A stretch of DNA of 64,000 nucleotides from Pseudomonadota bacterium (GCA_030148545.1 JASBTF010000001.1:194885-258884); one strand, 5' to 3'; positions 1 through 10,590 are shown, numbered from the stretch's first letter. Notes: generated by a model not told the origin, from the letters alone. Made by a program: numbers and translations.

Positions 1-51
1 ATATGCTACATTATATAGGGTGCTAATTTAGGGTTTCAACCCCGTGTTAGT

Positions 52-528
52 TTATGAAAATAAATATTCGTAAACAGGCTTGCGCATTTCCACCACTTGC
101 TTAGTTAACCACTGAGGGTCTACCCAGCGGGCTTGGCGGAATTCTTCATCGGTAGCATGTGCAAGCGACGTTGCCTCAAACGGGTCGGTTTTTAATTGAA
201 ACTCAAACCACAGTTGGCGTTGGCCAATGCGCTTATCGTTTTTATATTTGGGCTTAAAGCGGTTAGGCCATAAGTAGGTAAGCCAATCTTTAGGGTCGTT
301 GCGCAGTTCTACATCATCTGGGCTAAGGCCAGTTTCTTCCTTTAGTTCGCGCCAGGCAGCTTGTTCAGGTGTTTCGCCTTCATCTACACCACCTTGTGGG
401 AGCTGCCATGCATTTGGTGTATCAGCACGTTCACCAGCCCATACTTGGTGGTTATGCCAAATAATAAGCCCAATATTGGGGCGGTATAAATCCCAATCTG
501 GGTGCTCGGGGGTGATGATTAGGCTCAT
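52..528 (-). CDS. rppH: RNA pyrophosphohydrolase (NUDIX)
   Basis: NUDIX box GGVDEGETPEQAAWRELKEETGL; start refined to MSLIITPEH. Confidence 0.9.
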   Translation of the reverse strand: MSLIITPEHPDWDLYRPNIGLIIWHNHQVWAGERADTPNAWQLPQGGVDEGETPEQAAWRELKEETGLSPDDVELRNDPKDWLTYLWPNRFKPKYKNDKRIGQRQLWFEFQLKTDPFEATSLAHATDEEFRQARWVDPQWLTKQVVEMRKPVYEYLFS

Positions 529-1535
529 GGTAAGAGCGCTGATACAGGTACCAGCTGTAGGTTTTTTTCCGCTAAAGTTGGGGCCCAAGCCTTAAGCGCT
601 GCCACAGTTTGTGGGTGTGGGTGGCCAATGGCGATGGCGTAACCTTGGCTCTGTGCGCGTTGTTCTACTTTGGCTAAAGCTTCTTCAATTTTGCTGGTAT
701 CAATATAGTGATCGAGGAAGATATCACGCTTAAGTACTGGTAAATTCAACCCAGTTGCGGCAATAGGCACCGCGCTTTTGTTGGTGGTCACACTGTCGAG
801 GAAGAACATGCCTTCATCTTGAACCACTTTAAATACTTCATTTAAGCCTTCTGGCCATTCGGTAAATTTGCTGCCCATGTGGTTGTTTACACCAACAGAA
901 AAATTCTTCAGGTGCATAATGTTGGTATGCACTGTAGAGCTAATGCTATCTAGTTCAGCGTTGGCAAATAGAGCATTTGGCCCAGGGTTAATGATTTCCT
1001 CAGCGCTGCGGCTGTGTGGTTCCATTGGCAGGTGGATCATAATTTCATGCCCGCGAATACGTGCTTGAAATGCTTGGTCTACACTGTATTTACCATACGG
1101 CAGGAACGATAAAGTCATGGGTGTAGGTAGGGTAAGGGCGTTAGCGCTACGGTCTTCAATTTCGCCCATGTCGTCAATCACAATGGCAATTTTACCCATA
1201 GTATTACTTGCCATGGTTACAGGTACAGCATTGGCCACATAGCGCGGCACATCTGGCCAGCGTTGTGGTTGCTCAGCCATATCTTCTGGAGCCGGTTCGC
1301 TAGGTTTGCCAGCAGCAGGCTCAATACTGGCTTCTAGCATTGTGTCTGCCAGTGCTTCTGGCTGCTGCTTATTGTGGTGCAGTGCCATAGCAATTAACAA
1401 GAAAGCTATGCCTGTAACACCCATAGCCGCGCTCATAAAGCTGAACAGGCGCGTACTACGGCGTTTTGGTTGTTGCTGTTGTTGGGCTACATCCAACAAT
1501 GGGGTTGAAGAGTTAGCGTTGTGCTGCTCATCCAT
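525..1535 (-). CDS. Divergent polysaccharide deacetylase family protein (YibQ-like)
   Basis: KIAIVIDDMG...LSFLPYG...HEIMIHLPMEP pattern; 4-bp overlap with rppH. Confidence 0.8.
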   Translation of the reverse strand: MDEQHNANSSTPLLDVAQQQQQPKRRSTRLFSFMSAAMGVTGIAFLLIAMALHHNKQQPEALADTMLEASIEPAAGKPSEPAPEDMAEQPQRWPDVPRYVANAVPVTMASNTMGKIAIVIDDMGEIEDRSANALTLPTPMTLSFLPYGKYSVDQAFQARIRGHEIMIHLPMEPHSRSAEEIINPGPNALFANAELDSISSTVHTNIMHLKNFSVGVNNHMGSKFTEWPEGLNEVFKVVQDEGMFFLDSVTTNKSAVPIAATGLNLPVLKRDIFLDHYIDTSKIEEALAKVEQRAQSQGYAIAIGHPHPQTVAALKAWAPTLAEKNLQLVPVSALLP

Positions 1536-1541
1536 GAGGTC

Positions 1542-2834
1542 CTACTTTCTCCACAGCGATAGCGCATTAACAATATCCAGCGCGCGCTCAAGTTGGTAAT
1601 CTTCAACTTTTACAGCGTCAGAGCTGGTACGCTCACTATCGTCAGCGTTGTCTTTTTTATCGCCATTTTCTTCAATAGCTTTTTCCAAACCACCCACTTC
1701 AATGTGGCCTGGTAATGCTGCTTCACCACTGGCTTCGCCCAGTTCTAGCTCTTCAACTTTTACCGGCTTAATTTCAATGTCGGGCTCAATCCCTTTAGCT
1801 TGAATAGAAATACCAGCTGGGGTGTAATACAGCGCAGTGGTTAGGCGCATACCAGCGCCACCTGGTAGGGTCATTACTGTTTGCACCGAGCCCTTACCAA
1901 AGGATTTCATACCCACAACTACGGCACGTTTGTGGTCCTTCAGCGCGCCAGCAACAATCTCGGAGGCACTGGCAGAACCTTGGTTAATCAGTACAACCAT
2001 TGGTGCGTTGCTTAGTACATCGCCACCGCGTGCATTGTAACGGGTGTTTTGCCCTTCAATACGGCCACGGGTAGAAACAATTTCACCGCGTTCTAGGAAC
2101 AGGTCTGCCACGGCAATGGCTTGGTTAAGCAAACCACCTGGATTATTACGCAAGTCTAGCACTACGCCATTTAGCGCGCTGCCGTGCTCTTTCTCCAAGC
2201 GACTAATATGGTCGCGTAGCGTATCGGCAGTGTGCTCGTTAAAGCTGGTAATACGCAAGTAGCCAATGCCAGTTGGCTCTAGGCGAGATTTAATTGGCTT
2301 CACTTTAATAATAGCGCGGGTAATCGTCACATCAAATGTGCGGCGCTCACTTTCGCGGTACACTTTAACCAGAATATCGCTGTCTACTGGGCCACGCATG
2401 CGGTCTACCGCGTCGCTCAGGCTCATGCCGCGCACGTCATCACCATCAATTTTGATAATGTAGTCACCGCTTTGCAGGCCGGCGTTGTAAGCTGGTGTGT
2501 CTTCAATTGGGGCTACCACTTTAACCACGCCATTTTCCATGGTTACTTCAATACCTAGGCCACCAAATTCGCCAGAAGTTTGCTCTTTAATATCGTTAAA
2601 AGCATCGGTATTTAGGTAAGCGCTGTGCGGGTCTAGCGAGGTCAGCATACCGTTAATAGCATTTTCAATAACTTCTGTTTCAGTCACTTCTTCCACATAG
2701 GCAGCGCGAATACGCTCTAGCACTTGGGCAAAAACATCTAGCTTGGCATAAATTTCTTCACGGGAGTTTACTTGGGTGTGGGCAGCCGGTAGTAGGCTTA
2801 CAGAAATCAACAGGGCAAACAGAATACGCTTCAT
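1542..2834 (-). CDS. ctpA: S41 family C-terminal processing peptidase
   Basis: PDZ domain plus NQGSASASEIVAGALKDHKRAVVVGMKSFGKGSVQ catalytic region. Confidence 0.92.
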   Translation of the reverse strand: MKRILFALLISVSLLPAAHTQVNSREEIYAKLDVFAQVLERIRAAYVEEVTETEVIENAINGMLTSLDPHSAYLNTDAFNDIKEQTSGEFGGLGIEVTMENGVVKVVAPIEDTPAYNAGLQSGDYIIKIDGDDVRGMSLSDAVDRMRGPVDSDILVKVYRESERRTFDVTITRAIIKVKPIKSRLEPTGIGYLRITSFNEHTADTLRDHISRLEKEHGSALNGVVLDLRNNPGGLLNQAIAVADLFLERGEIVSTRGRIEGQNTRYNARGGDVLSNAPMVVLINQGSASASEIVAGALKDHKRAVVVGMKSFGKGSVQTVMTLPGGAGMRLTTALYYTPAGISIQAKGIEPDIEIKPVKVEELELGEASGEAALPGHIEVGGLEKAIEENGDKKDNADDSERTSSDAVKVEDYQLERALDIVNALSLWRK

Positions 2835-2988
2835 GAATATGTCTTTATTTTTACATTATAGTTAGCTAACGCTGCATTGTGGCGAAAAGCACTTATAATT
2901 GCAAGGCATGGTGAAAAAAAGCATGTATAGGGAGTTGTAAAAAAATTTAGTACTCATATATCTTCAGTATACAATATATGCGGATACG

Positions 2989-3726
2989 ATGAACTACTTA
3001 TATTTTCTTCTTGCTATATTCTTTTTAATAGTATGGTTGGCGGTGTATGTGGCCCGGCCAGATTGCCGGCGGGAAATGTTGTTTATGAGCATTGCTACAG
3101 CCATAATTGCTCCATTTGCTGAGTTATTATTTTTGGCAAATTGGTTTAAGCCAGGTTTTATTTACGATACAGGTATTTTTATTAAGTTTGAGAGTTTACT
3201 GTTTGGTTTTAGCACAGGTGGTTTAAGCGCTAGTTTATATCAAGTTGTTTCCGGACAACGTTTTGAGATGGGGCAACATGCGTATCAGCCGGCATTTATC
3301 CACCAAGTAGTGGGTGTTGTGGTGGGCTTTTCGCTGTTTGTAGGGCTGTTTGTGTTATTTGGAATTAACTCTTTTTGGACCTCACTATTAGCTTGTACAT
3401 TTATTGCTTTGTGTGTGGCATGGCGTCGCCCTGATTTGATCTGCGTCATGCTTGTGAGTGGTGTATCCTTAGCGTTGCTGGCATTGTTGCCGTATTGGTT
3501 TGTACTAGAATTTTTAAACCCTAATTGGTTTGCTGAAGAATGGTACTTAGAGAACCTTTCAGGGTTGTGGGTACTTGGTCTGCCTGTGGAAGAAGTGGCT
3601 TGGTATTTTTATTCTGGAGCAGCTTTTTCTGCATTATGGAAATGTCGATATGCAGCGGTGGAACAACCACAAGAGATGGATCAATTTGTATCTCGGTTGG
3701 TTGTATTGCGTAGCTGGTTTTTATAA
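2989..3726 (+). CDS. Multi-TM protein resembling lycopene cyclase domain (CarR/CrtYc-d type) proteins
   Basis: Two tandem TM repeats, FESLLFGFSTGGLSASLY and LPVEEVAWYFYSGAAFSALW; PxEE motif. Confidence 0.5.
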   Translation: MNYLYFLLAIFFLIVWLAVYVARPDCRREMLFMSIATAIIAPFAELLFLANWFKPGFIYDTGIFIKFESLLFGFSTGGLSASLYQVVSGQRFEMGQHAYQPAFIHQVVGVVVGFSLFVGLFVLFGINSFWTSLLACTFIALCVAWRRPDLICVMLVSGVSLALLALLPYWFVLEFLNPNWFAEEWYLENLSGLWVLGLPVEEVAWYFYSGAAFSALWKCRYAAVEQPQEMDQFVSRLVVLRSWFL

Positions 3727-4665
3727 CGGATTTACCGGTTTATTCTTCGCATTACGCTGTTCCCAGTAAAGGAATGGTTGCTGTGCCGGCATGCGGCCAA
3801 GTGGTTGGTGGAGTTTTACTGTATCGTCATTTTGTAGCGGGCTACCAAGCAAGCCTGCAAAAATATGCTGTTGCCCGGTAGCGGTTTGTACAATCAGCAC
3901 CCAGCCACTATCGCTATGCGGGCCGCTAAAACGCACGGTGCCAGCCACCGGGCTTACCAGCAAAGCTAGCGGTGCTGTATGCAGTGTGGCGCCGTAGCGT
4001 GGTAGTTCTGCTTGGGGGCAAAATGTTTTGTACACGGTGGCGCTAATGGGCAGGTTAGGCTTTATATTGAGTGTGCTGCATACATCTGCCGCAGGGAGTG
4101 GGTTGTGTGGCTCAGCGCGGCTGAGCTGGCGTGCTAGCGCGCCATCGTGCTGCTTTAGTTTGCCAAGGTGCTTTTGGTGCGCTTTGTAGGCACCACTGTA
4201 ACGATCCATCAGCTTGTATGTTTGTTGTTCCAGTGTGCGCTGTTTGTGCACAAGCTGTTGCCATTGCTCTAGTTTGTGGGCGGCTTGTTGTTGTATATCT
4301 TCAAAATTTTGTTGGTTTTGGGCCACCAGTAAACGGCTTAGCCCCGGCCGTGGTGTTTGGTTGTTGAGAATAGCCGCAACCGTATACGCAGGAGATGTTG
4401 TATGCTGCTGTCGTAGTAAGCTAAGCCTGCTTTGTTCCCATGCTAAAATTTCTTGCTGTAGGTGTTGGCCATATTGCTCTTGTGTTTGGCTAAGCTTGCT
4501 AAGCTGTTGCTCTAACGTTTTATATTCGTTTGTTAGTTTTTTTAAACGCCGTGCGTAGCTGTCTAGCGTGCGGGCGCTTTTGGCGGTGGTGTCGGAGATT
4601 GTAGCCGTTGCAGCTGGTACATCCAGCGCACTTAGCAAAACCAAAATTCCCCATAGCCATTTCAT
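3721..4665 (-). CDS. EnvC-like coiled-coil murein hydrolase activator with degenerate LytM/M23 domain
   Basis: N-terminal signal and coiled coil; C-term SPVAGTVRFSG...LYWEQRNAKNKPVNP. Confidence 0.75.
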   Translation of the reverse strand: MKWLWGILVLLSALDVPAATATISDTTAKSARTLDSYARRLKKLTNEYKTLEQQLSKLSQTQEQYGQHLQQEILAWEQSRLSLLRQQHTTSPAYTVAAILNNQTPRPGLSRLLVAQNQQNFEDIQQQAAHKLEQWQQLVHKQRTLEQQTYKLMDRYSGAYKAHQKHLGKLKQHDGALARQLSRAEPHNPLPAADVCSTLNIKPNLPISATVYKTFCPQAELPRYGATLHTAPLALLVSPVAGTVRFSGPHSDSGWVLIVQTATGQQHIFAGLLGSPLQNDDTVKLHQPLGRMPAQQPFLYWEQRNAKNKPVNPL

Positions 4666-4821
4666 GTGCTGACGATAAATTGAAGCTGGCTTAAGGCCAA
4701 GAGAAAATCTGTATCATCTGTGAAAGGGTGGCTTTTTAGCCACCCTTTTGCTGTTGTGGGGTGCGTAACATTAAAAAACAGTGGCCTTGGGCGTGGTAAA
4801 ATGGCAGTGTGGCGTGGGAAG

Positions 4822-6921
4822 ATGGCAGAAAATATAACAGCACCACAGTCGTTCAGCAGTCGCATGCTCAGTTGGGGGCAGACCGAGATTATGCTCGCTC
4901 TGGCCGTGTTGGGTATCCTCGTACTGCTCTTTGTGCCCATGCCAGCATGGATGATGGATATGCTGTTCGCGCTGAACATTACCATCAGTGTAGTTATTTT
5001 GCTGACCGTACTGTTTATCCAAAAATCGTTGGAATTTACGGCATTCCCAATGTTGTTGCTGATTACCACCATTTTCCGGCTGGCGCTTAATGTAGCCTCT
5101 ACACGCTTAATTCTTTCCGATGGTCACCAATCCTCTGCGGCGGCGGGGCAGATTATTGCGACCTTTGGCGATGTGGTGATGGGCGGTAGTTTTGTGATTG
5201 GGCTGATTATCTTCCTAATCCTAATTATTGTGAACTTTGTGGTGATTACCCGTGGTTCTAGCCGTATTGCTGAAGTAGCAGCGCGTTTCACACTCGATAG
5301 TTTGCCTGGTAAACAAATGGCGATTGATGCCGACCTAAATGCCGGGATAATTAACGAAGATCAAGCCCGCGAACGCCGTACAGAACTTGAGCAAGAAACT
5401 GGCTTTTTTGGGGCAATGGATGGTGCGAGTAAATTTGTACGCGGTGATGCCATTGCCGGCCTGATTATTACGGGCCTTAACATTATTGTTGGCCTTGTTA
5501 TTGGTACTACCATGCACGACCTCAGCATTGGTGAGGCGGCTAGCCGCTATACCCTGCTCACAGTGGGTGATGGCTTGGTAGCATACATTCCGGCGCTGAC
5601 CATTTCCATGGCTGCGGGTATGTTGGTGGCTAAGTCTGGTACTGTTGGTGTAGCTGGTGCGGTTGTATTTAACCAAATTAGCCAAAACCCAGTTGCGCTG
5701 TATGTTGCGGCTGGTCTGCTGGTGCTTATTAGTTTGTTGCCGGGTATGCCGCTACTGCCGTTCTGGTTCCTTGCTGGTATTGTTGGTGGTGCAGGCTACA
5801 TGCTTACCCAACAAACTGCCGCAACTGCTGAGGCAGACAAACAAGCCGAGATTGAAGAACAAGCGCAAGAAGCGCTCAAGGCAACCGAGGAAGAACCGCT
5901 CAGCAGCGTACTACGTATCGACACGCTGCGTTTGGAATTGGGCTACAGCATGCTTACCCTTATTGATGAGAGTAAAGGTGGCCGCTTGACTGAGCAAATT
6001 CGCGCAATGCGTCGCCAAATGGCACGAGACATTGGTTTTGTGGTGCCAAGTGTACGTATTCAGGACAATATGCAACTAGAAGGTGGCCAATACCGTATCC
6101 TGATTAAGGATATTGAAGCAGGTGCTGGCTCGTTAGAGCCTGGTAAGTACTTGGCGATGGACCCTTCTGGCACGGCGCCAGCTATTGATGGTGTTGATAC
6201 GGTGGAGCCAACATTTGGCTTGCCAGCTAAGTGGATTGAGTCTGCCAAGCGTGAAGAGGCTAACTTTAATGGTTATACGGTGGTAGATACCGCAACCGTG
6301 ATTGTGACGCACCTAACCGAAATTATTAAAGACAACCTCTCTGAGTTGCTAACCCGTGGCGAGCTGGAGAAGCTGTTGGACGAGCTGAAACCAGACCACG
6401 AAAAGCTGATTGCAGATTTGGTACCAGAGAAAGTACAGCTAGGTACGCTGCAAAAAGTTCTACAAAACTTGCTCAGCGAGCGCGTGAGTGTGCGCGATTT
6501 ACCAACAATTTTGGAAGCTTTATCCGACGCACAGGGCGGCAGTGTTATGCAGCTTACCGAGCAAGTGCGCCAGCGCTTGTCTCGCCAAATTTGCGTGCAA
6601 CACCAAGATCCAACAGGCTCAATTCCACTACTAGCACTAGCTGGTGGCTGGGAGGAGGAGTTTATTCAGAGCCTGCATAGCGATGGGCAGGGTGACCCAC
6701 GCTTGGCCATGGCGCCAGAGAAAGTACAAACGTTCCTCAAGGCAGTGCGTGATGTATATGAAAAACAGGTGATGTCTGGTGTGCAGCCGGTGCTGATTAC
6801 CAGTGCTAAGGTGCGCCCTTACGTGCGCATGTTGCTCAGCCGTGCGTTGCCAAACGTGCCCGTGCTAGCTCAGAACGAGATTTACCCCAAAGCGACCATT
6901 AAAACAGTGGGGACCATTTAA
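4822..6921 (+). CDS. flhA: Flagellar biosynthesis protein FlhA
   Basis: FHIPEP family; RLALNVASTRLILSDGH, FVVITRGSSRIAEVAARFTLDSLPGKQMAIDADLNAG. Confidence 0.95.
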   Translation: MAENITAPQSFSSRMLSWGQTEIMLALAVLGILVLLFVPMPAWMMDMLFALNITISVVILLTVLFIQKSLEFTAFPMLLLITTIFRLALNVASTRLILSDGHQSSAAAGQIIATFGDVVMGGSFVIGLIIFLILIIVNFVVITRGSSRIAEVAARFTLDSLPGKQMAIDADLNAGIINEDQARERRTELEQETGFFGAMDGASKFVRGDAIAGLIITGLNIIVGLVIGTTMHDLSIGEAASRYTLLTVGDGLVAYIPALTISMAAGMLVAKSGTVGVAGAVVFNQISQNPVALYVAAGLLVLISLLPGMPLLPFWFLAGIVGGAGYMLTQQTAATAEADKQAEIEEQAQEALKATEEEPLSSVLRIDTLRLELGYSMLTLIDESKGGRLTEQIRAMRRQMARDIGFVVPSVRIQDNMQLEGGQYRILIKDIEAGAGSLEPGKYLAMDPSGTAPAIDGVDTVEPTFGLPAKWIESAKREEANFNGYTVVDTATVIVTHLTEIIKDNLSELLTRGELEKLLDELKPDHEKLIADLVPEKVQLGTLQKVLQNLLSERVSVRDLPTILEALSDAQGGSVMQLTEQVRQRLSRQICVQHQDPTGSIPLLALAGGWEEEFIQSLHSDGQGDPRLAMAPEKVQTFLKAVRDVYEKQVMSGVQPVLITSAKVRPYVRMLLSRALPNVPVLAQNEIYPKATIKTVGTI

Positions 6922-6924
6922 TAA

Positions 6925-7944
6925 ATGCGTTTACAAACTTTTACCGCACCCAATATGCAAGCAGCAATTAAGCTGATTAAGGAAGAGCTAGGCCGCGATG
7001 CGGTGATTGTGGCTACCAAAAAAGTAGAACAGCCCGATGGTAGCATGGGGCTGGAAATTACGGCTGCGATGGATCGTCCCATCACACCACCACCAGCGCC
7101 AGTAGCACCAAAAATTAATGCTGATGCTGGTGTGGTAACCAGCAGTGCCGAACAAGCACCAGTAAATGATGATTTTGACCTGTTGATGAATGGTCATGGC
7201 ATTGCAACCGAGGTGAGCGAGCGACTGCGTAAAGCTGCCAGTGGCCTTGGTGATGCTGGCTTTAGCCACGCCGATGCATTGGAAATGGTGTTGGGTAAAT
7301 TACTTAAGTTTCAGCACCCGGCGGAGTTGTTCCCTTGTGGCCAATTGCATGTGCTGGTGGGGCCAACAGGTGCTGGTAAAACCACATTGGCGAGCAAGCT
7401 TGCCTTATCGCGTAAAAGCAGTGGGCAGAGCATTGCGCTGCTCTCGCTAGATGACCAAAAAATCGGTGGTTTTGAACAGTTAGCCTTGGTGGCGGAAGCT
7501 CTGGGTGAGCAAGCGCATTTGATTCCTGACGAAAGTGCCTTGCGTGAAGCTGCTAAAAAATTGGGTAAACGCCAGTTTTTACTGGTGGATACTCCAGGCC
7601 TGAACCCGTATGACCAAAAAGCAATTCAGGAGTTTGCTAAGCGTTTGCAACAGTTGCCAGTAGAGCCTGTGGTGCACCTAGTGCTGCCAGCCACGCTAGA
7701 TAGCACGTTACTGCCAAGCATGCCCGTAGCTTTTGCCGGGCTAAAGCCGCGCACGCTATTGTTCACCAAAATGGATGAAACACGCCACTACGGCGGTGTG
7801 GTCAACGTGGCAGCAAACCACCCTTTAGCTGTAGGTATTTATAGCGATAACCCGCAACCTGCGGCAGATGCCCAACCGCTAGATGCAGCATTACTGGCGC
7901 AAAAATTAGCCAAAAAACCAACTTACCCATGGGAGAGGGAGTAG
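6925..7944 (+). CDS. flhF: Flagellar biosynthesis GTPase FlhF-like (SRP-type GTPase)
   Basis: GPTGAGKTTLASKLA P-loop, LVDTPG, LFTKMDETRHYGG; N-term MRLQTFTAPNMQAAIKLIKEELG. Confidence 0.9.
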   Translation: MRLQTFTAPNMQAAIKLIKEELGRDAVIVATKKVEQPDGSMGLEITAAMDRPITPPPAPVAPKINADAGVVTSSAEQAPVNDDFDLLMNGHGIATEVSERLRKAASGLGDAGFSHADALEMVLGKLLKFQHPAELFPCGQLHVLVGPTGAGKTTLASKLALSRKSSGQSIALLSLDDQKIGGFEQLALVAEALGEQAHLIPDESALREAAKKLGKRQFLLVDTPGLNPYDQKAIQEFAKRLQQLPVEPVVHLVLPATLDSTLLPSMPVAFAGLKPRTLLFTKMDETRHYGGVVNVAANHPLAVGIYSDNPQPAADAQPLDAALLAQKLAKKPTYPWERE

Positions 7945-7946
7945 TT

Positions 7947-8726
7947 ATGAATAAGGCACTCGACCCACGTACACCTACCACGCCCGTTATTGCTTTTGCC
8001 AGTGGTAAAGGAGGTGCTGGTAAAACCAGTTTATGTCTTAACACCGCAACCTTGTTGGCCAAACAGGGGTTAAAAGTATTGGTGTTCGATGGTGATTATG
8101 GCTTGGCGAATATTGATGTACAGCTGGGTATAACACCACGCCATGACCTAGGTGATGTACTAAAAGAACGTTGCGAACTGAAGGATACCATTACCAAATC
8201 TGATCGTGGGTTTTATGTGATTCCTGGTCGTAGTGGTGCGGAGAGTACGTCTTTTATCAACACGCTGCAAAAACGCGATATTCTTAACAAACTGCGCGAG
8301 CTTAGCGGTGCGTTTGATTTGGTTATTGTGGATGTTGCTGCCGGTGTGGATGATTCTGTACTGGGGCTCACCAAGTTTGCCGATCGCACCATACTGGTTA
8401 CCACGCCTGACCCTAGCTCCATTACCGATGCTTATGCAGTAGTCAAAATGCAGCAAGTGCGTTACGGCCAAGTAAACTGTGGTGTGCTCATTAACCAAGC
8501 AGGTGGCCAAACCGAAGGCCAAATGACGGCGGATAAAATCCAAAAAGCTGCCAAACAGTTCTTGAATGTGGATTTACCGCTCTATGGCGTTGTGCCGTAT
8601 GACCGCCAATATTCAGCCGCGGTAAAGCAGCAAAAGTTAGTTGTAGAAGCCTTCCCGACCAGTCCGGTTGTAGAGGTGCTGGATAAACTGGTGACCCAAA
8701 TTAAACCTCAGCGCAAAGCTGCGTAG
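7947..8726 (+). CDS. flhG: MinD/ParA-like ATPase FlhG
   Basis: FASGKGGAGKTSLCLNTA deviant Walker A; follows flhF. Confidence 0.88.
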   Translation: MNKALDPRTPTTPVIAFASGKGGAGKTSLCLNTATLLAKQGLKVLVFDGDYGLANIDVQLGITPRHDLGDVLKERCELKDTITKSDRGFYVIPGRSGAESTSFINTLQKRDILNKLRELSGAFDLVIVDVAAGVDDSVLGLTKFADRTILVTTPDPSSITDAYAVVKMQQVRYGQVNCGVLINQAGGQTEGQMTADKIQKAAKQFLNVDLPLYGVVPYDRQYSAAVKQQKLVVEAFPTSPVVEVLDKLVTQIKPQRKAA

Positions 8727-8980
8727 TTTTTGCTTTGTTTTCCACACATTTGCCAATGCAAGTGGAAAATTGTCAGACAATATCTGCTAAGTGTAAGTGT
8801 TAATTAGCTAACCGTCTGTTTTTAAATGTTAAAATAGTGTGCCTATCTTGTGGGCAAAAACCAGAAATTTAGCCTGAATAGGGCATAAATTTACTTATCC
8901 CAATAGTTATCCACAGTCTTATCCCCCAAACTTGGGGATAAGTGTATAAACGTGCTGTTGCTGCATCAGGGGGCTGGGTG
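8727..8980. promoter_or_regulatory. DnaA-box-containing intergenic region (candidate second oriC lobe)
   Basis: TTTTCCACA 8738-8746, TTATCCACA 8907-8915, inverted CTTATCCCC/GGGGATAAG 8919-8943. Confidence 0.5.
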
Positions 8981-9041
8981 CAAAGTGGAGGTGAATGTAG
9001 GTTTTTGTGCGACCAAAACTTGTTACTTATATCATAAGTAC

Positions 9042-9767
9042 ATGTTGACTATGGCGACTGTAAGTACCCAACCACCATCTGGATTTGTAACGGCAAATAA
9101 GCCTTTGCCGCACGCTGAACATATTTTTGCAACCAAATCAGCCGCGAGCGGCAATGCTGAACAACAGGTACGTTTGTTTACCGAGCGTATTGGCCCCATT
9201 GCACATATGCGCCAAGTACATGGCGACCGTTTGGCTTATGCCGATGGCCCAGGCTTGGTGGAAGAAGCCGATGCTATTTTTACTGATAAACGTGGCCTAT
9301 GGCTGGCAGTAAAATCTGCCGATTGTTTGCCAGTGCTCATTAGTAGTGAGCGCTGTGTTGCTGCCGTACATGCTGGTTGGCGTGGTCTGCAAAATGAAAT
9401 TTTGCCAAACACGCTGCAGTTTTTAATGGATGACTTTGGCCTAAGCCCAAATGAGCTGTTTATTCACGTTGGTCCACACATTGGGGTAGATAATTACCAA
9501 GTGGGCGATGAGTTTAGTGCGCTATTTAGCAACCAAAGCCTTATTACCGTGAATAATAAACTCCACCTAGACCTTGGTGCCGTTGTGCGCGAGCAAGTAC
9601 AACAGGTTGGTGTGCCAGATTTAAATATCACCGATGTAAACCTATGTACCTATACCGAGGAAGAGCGTTTTCACTCTTACCGTCGTGCTAAGCAAAATGG
9701 TGAAGTAAAAGAGGGTAATATTTCAGTGCAGCTCTCTTTAGTACGTCGCCCAGATACTTCTATTTAA
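9042..9767 (+). CDS. pgeF: Laccase-domain polyphenol oxidase family / peptidoglycan editing factor
   Basis: AVKSADCLPVLI, VAAVHAGWRGL, HVGPHIG motifs. Confidence 0.9.
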   Translation: MLTMATVSTQPPSGFVTANKPLPHAEHIFATKSAASGNAEQQVRLFTERIGPIAHMRQVHGDRLAYADGPGLVEEADAIFTDKRGLWLAVKSADCLPVLISSERCVAAVHAGWRGLQNEILPNTLQFLMDDFGLSPNELFIHVGPHIGVDNYQVGDEFSALFSNQSLITVNNKLHLDLGAVVREQVQQVGVPDLNITDVNLCTYTEEERFHSYRRAKQNGEVKEGNISVQLSLVRRPDTSI

Positions 9768-9872
9768 TAGTTTTTTTGCCTCCGGGGGTTGTAAACAAAA
9801 ATTATCGCCCTATATGAAATATAGACACAGGGGCATAAAACCTGTTGTCGGGGGGAAAGCCATATTGATGAT

Positions 9873-9896
9873 AAAACGCTCCACCCGGGGCGTTTT
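9873..9896 (+). terminator. Probable intrinsic terminator after pgeF
   Basis: AAAACGC-N10-GCGTTTTT inverted repeat with T tract. Confidence 0.6.
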
Positions 9897-9952
9897 TGGC
9901 TTTTATGGGGTTTCTCTCATGTACGTACTTTTTGAAGGGGAGGGGGCATATA

Positions 9953-10558
9953 GTGGCTTTTCCAAGCTATAAACCCGCACAGAACATACAGTCGTTACCG
10001 GTGTTAGAGCCGGAGTTGGCGCGTCCAATTATTCCCCAACATCAAGAAATTTATATCCCAAATTATGACCCAGAGTCTGAAGGTGAATATGGCCAAAAGG
10101 CCGGCTTTGTGTGGGGTGGTACCCTTGGTTTATTAGGTGCGCCGTTGTGGGCCATGCTTAACTTAGGCATGCCTGCTGAGCTGTTTGATTGGTTGATTCT
10201 GGTGCCTATTGTGCTGGGAGCTACTATTTTTACCAGCATGTTATGTGCGCTGGTGGGGCAAAATGCCGCACAGCTTACAGCTAGGGAGCGGTATCAGGGT
10301 AAATCTGCAGCACCAACGCCGCGCCGCCATGGTCGGGTATTAGGTGCTATTTTGGCGGTGCCTGTGGCATTAACTTTAGCTGCTATGTATATGAGCTCCG
10401 CCATGGCTGTAACGCATACATTACCAGTGGGCTTAGCTATGCCTATGTATATTGGGCTTATTATTTCACCGCTATTGCTTACATGGGCCCTCATGAAAAT
10501 TTTACGCCCGCTGGGTGGTTTGCTGCTGGCTAGCCTCTCACCAAAACAGACGGTTTAG
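9953..10558 (+). CDS. Hypothetical membrane protein
   Basis: ORF with GTG start after GGGGAGGGGG; several hydrophobic segments. Confidence 0.6.
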   Translation: MAFPSYKPAQNIQSLPVLEPELARPIIPQHQEIYIPNYDPESEGEYGQKAGFVWGGTLGLLGAPLWAMLNLGMPAELFDWLILVPIVLGATIFTSMLCALVGQNAAQLTARERYQGKSAAPTPRRHGRVLGAILAVPVALTLAAMYMSSAMAVTHTLPVGLAMPMYIGLIISPLLLTWALMKILRPLGGLLLASLSPKQTV

Positions 10559-10590
10559 TTTTCAGATATGTTTTATGTTAGTTTGTTTGG

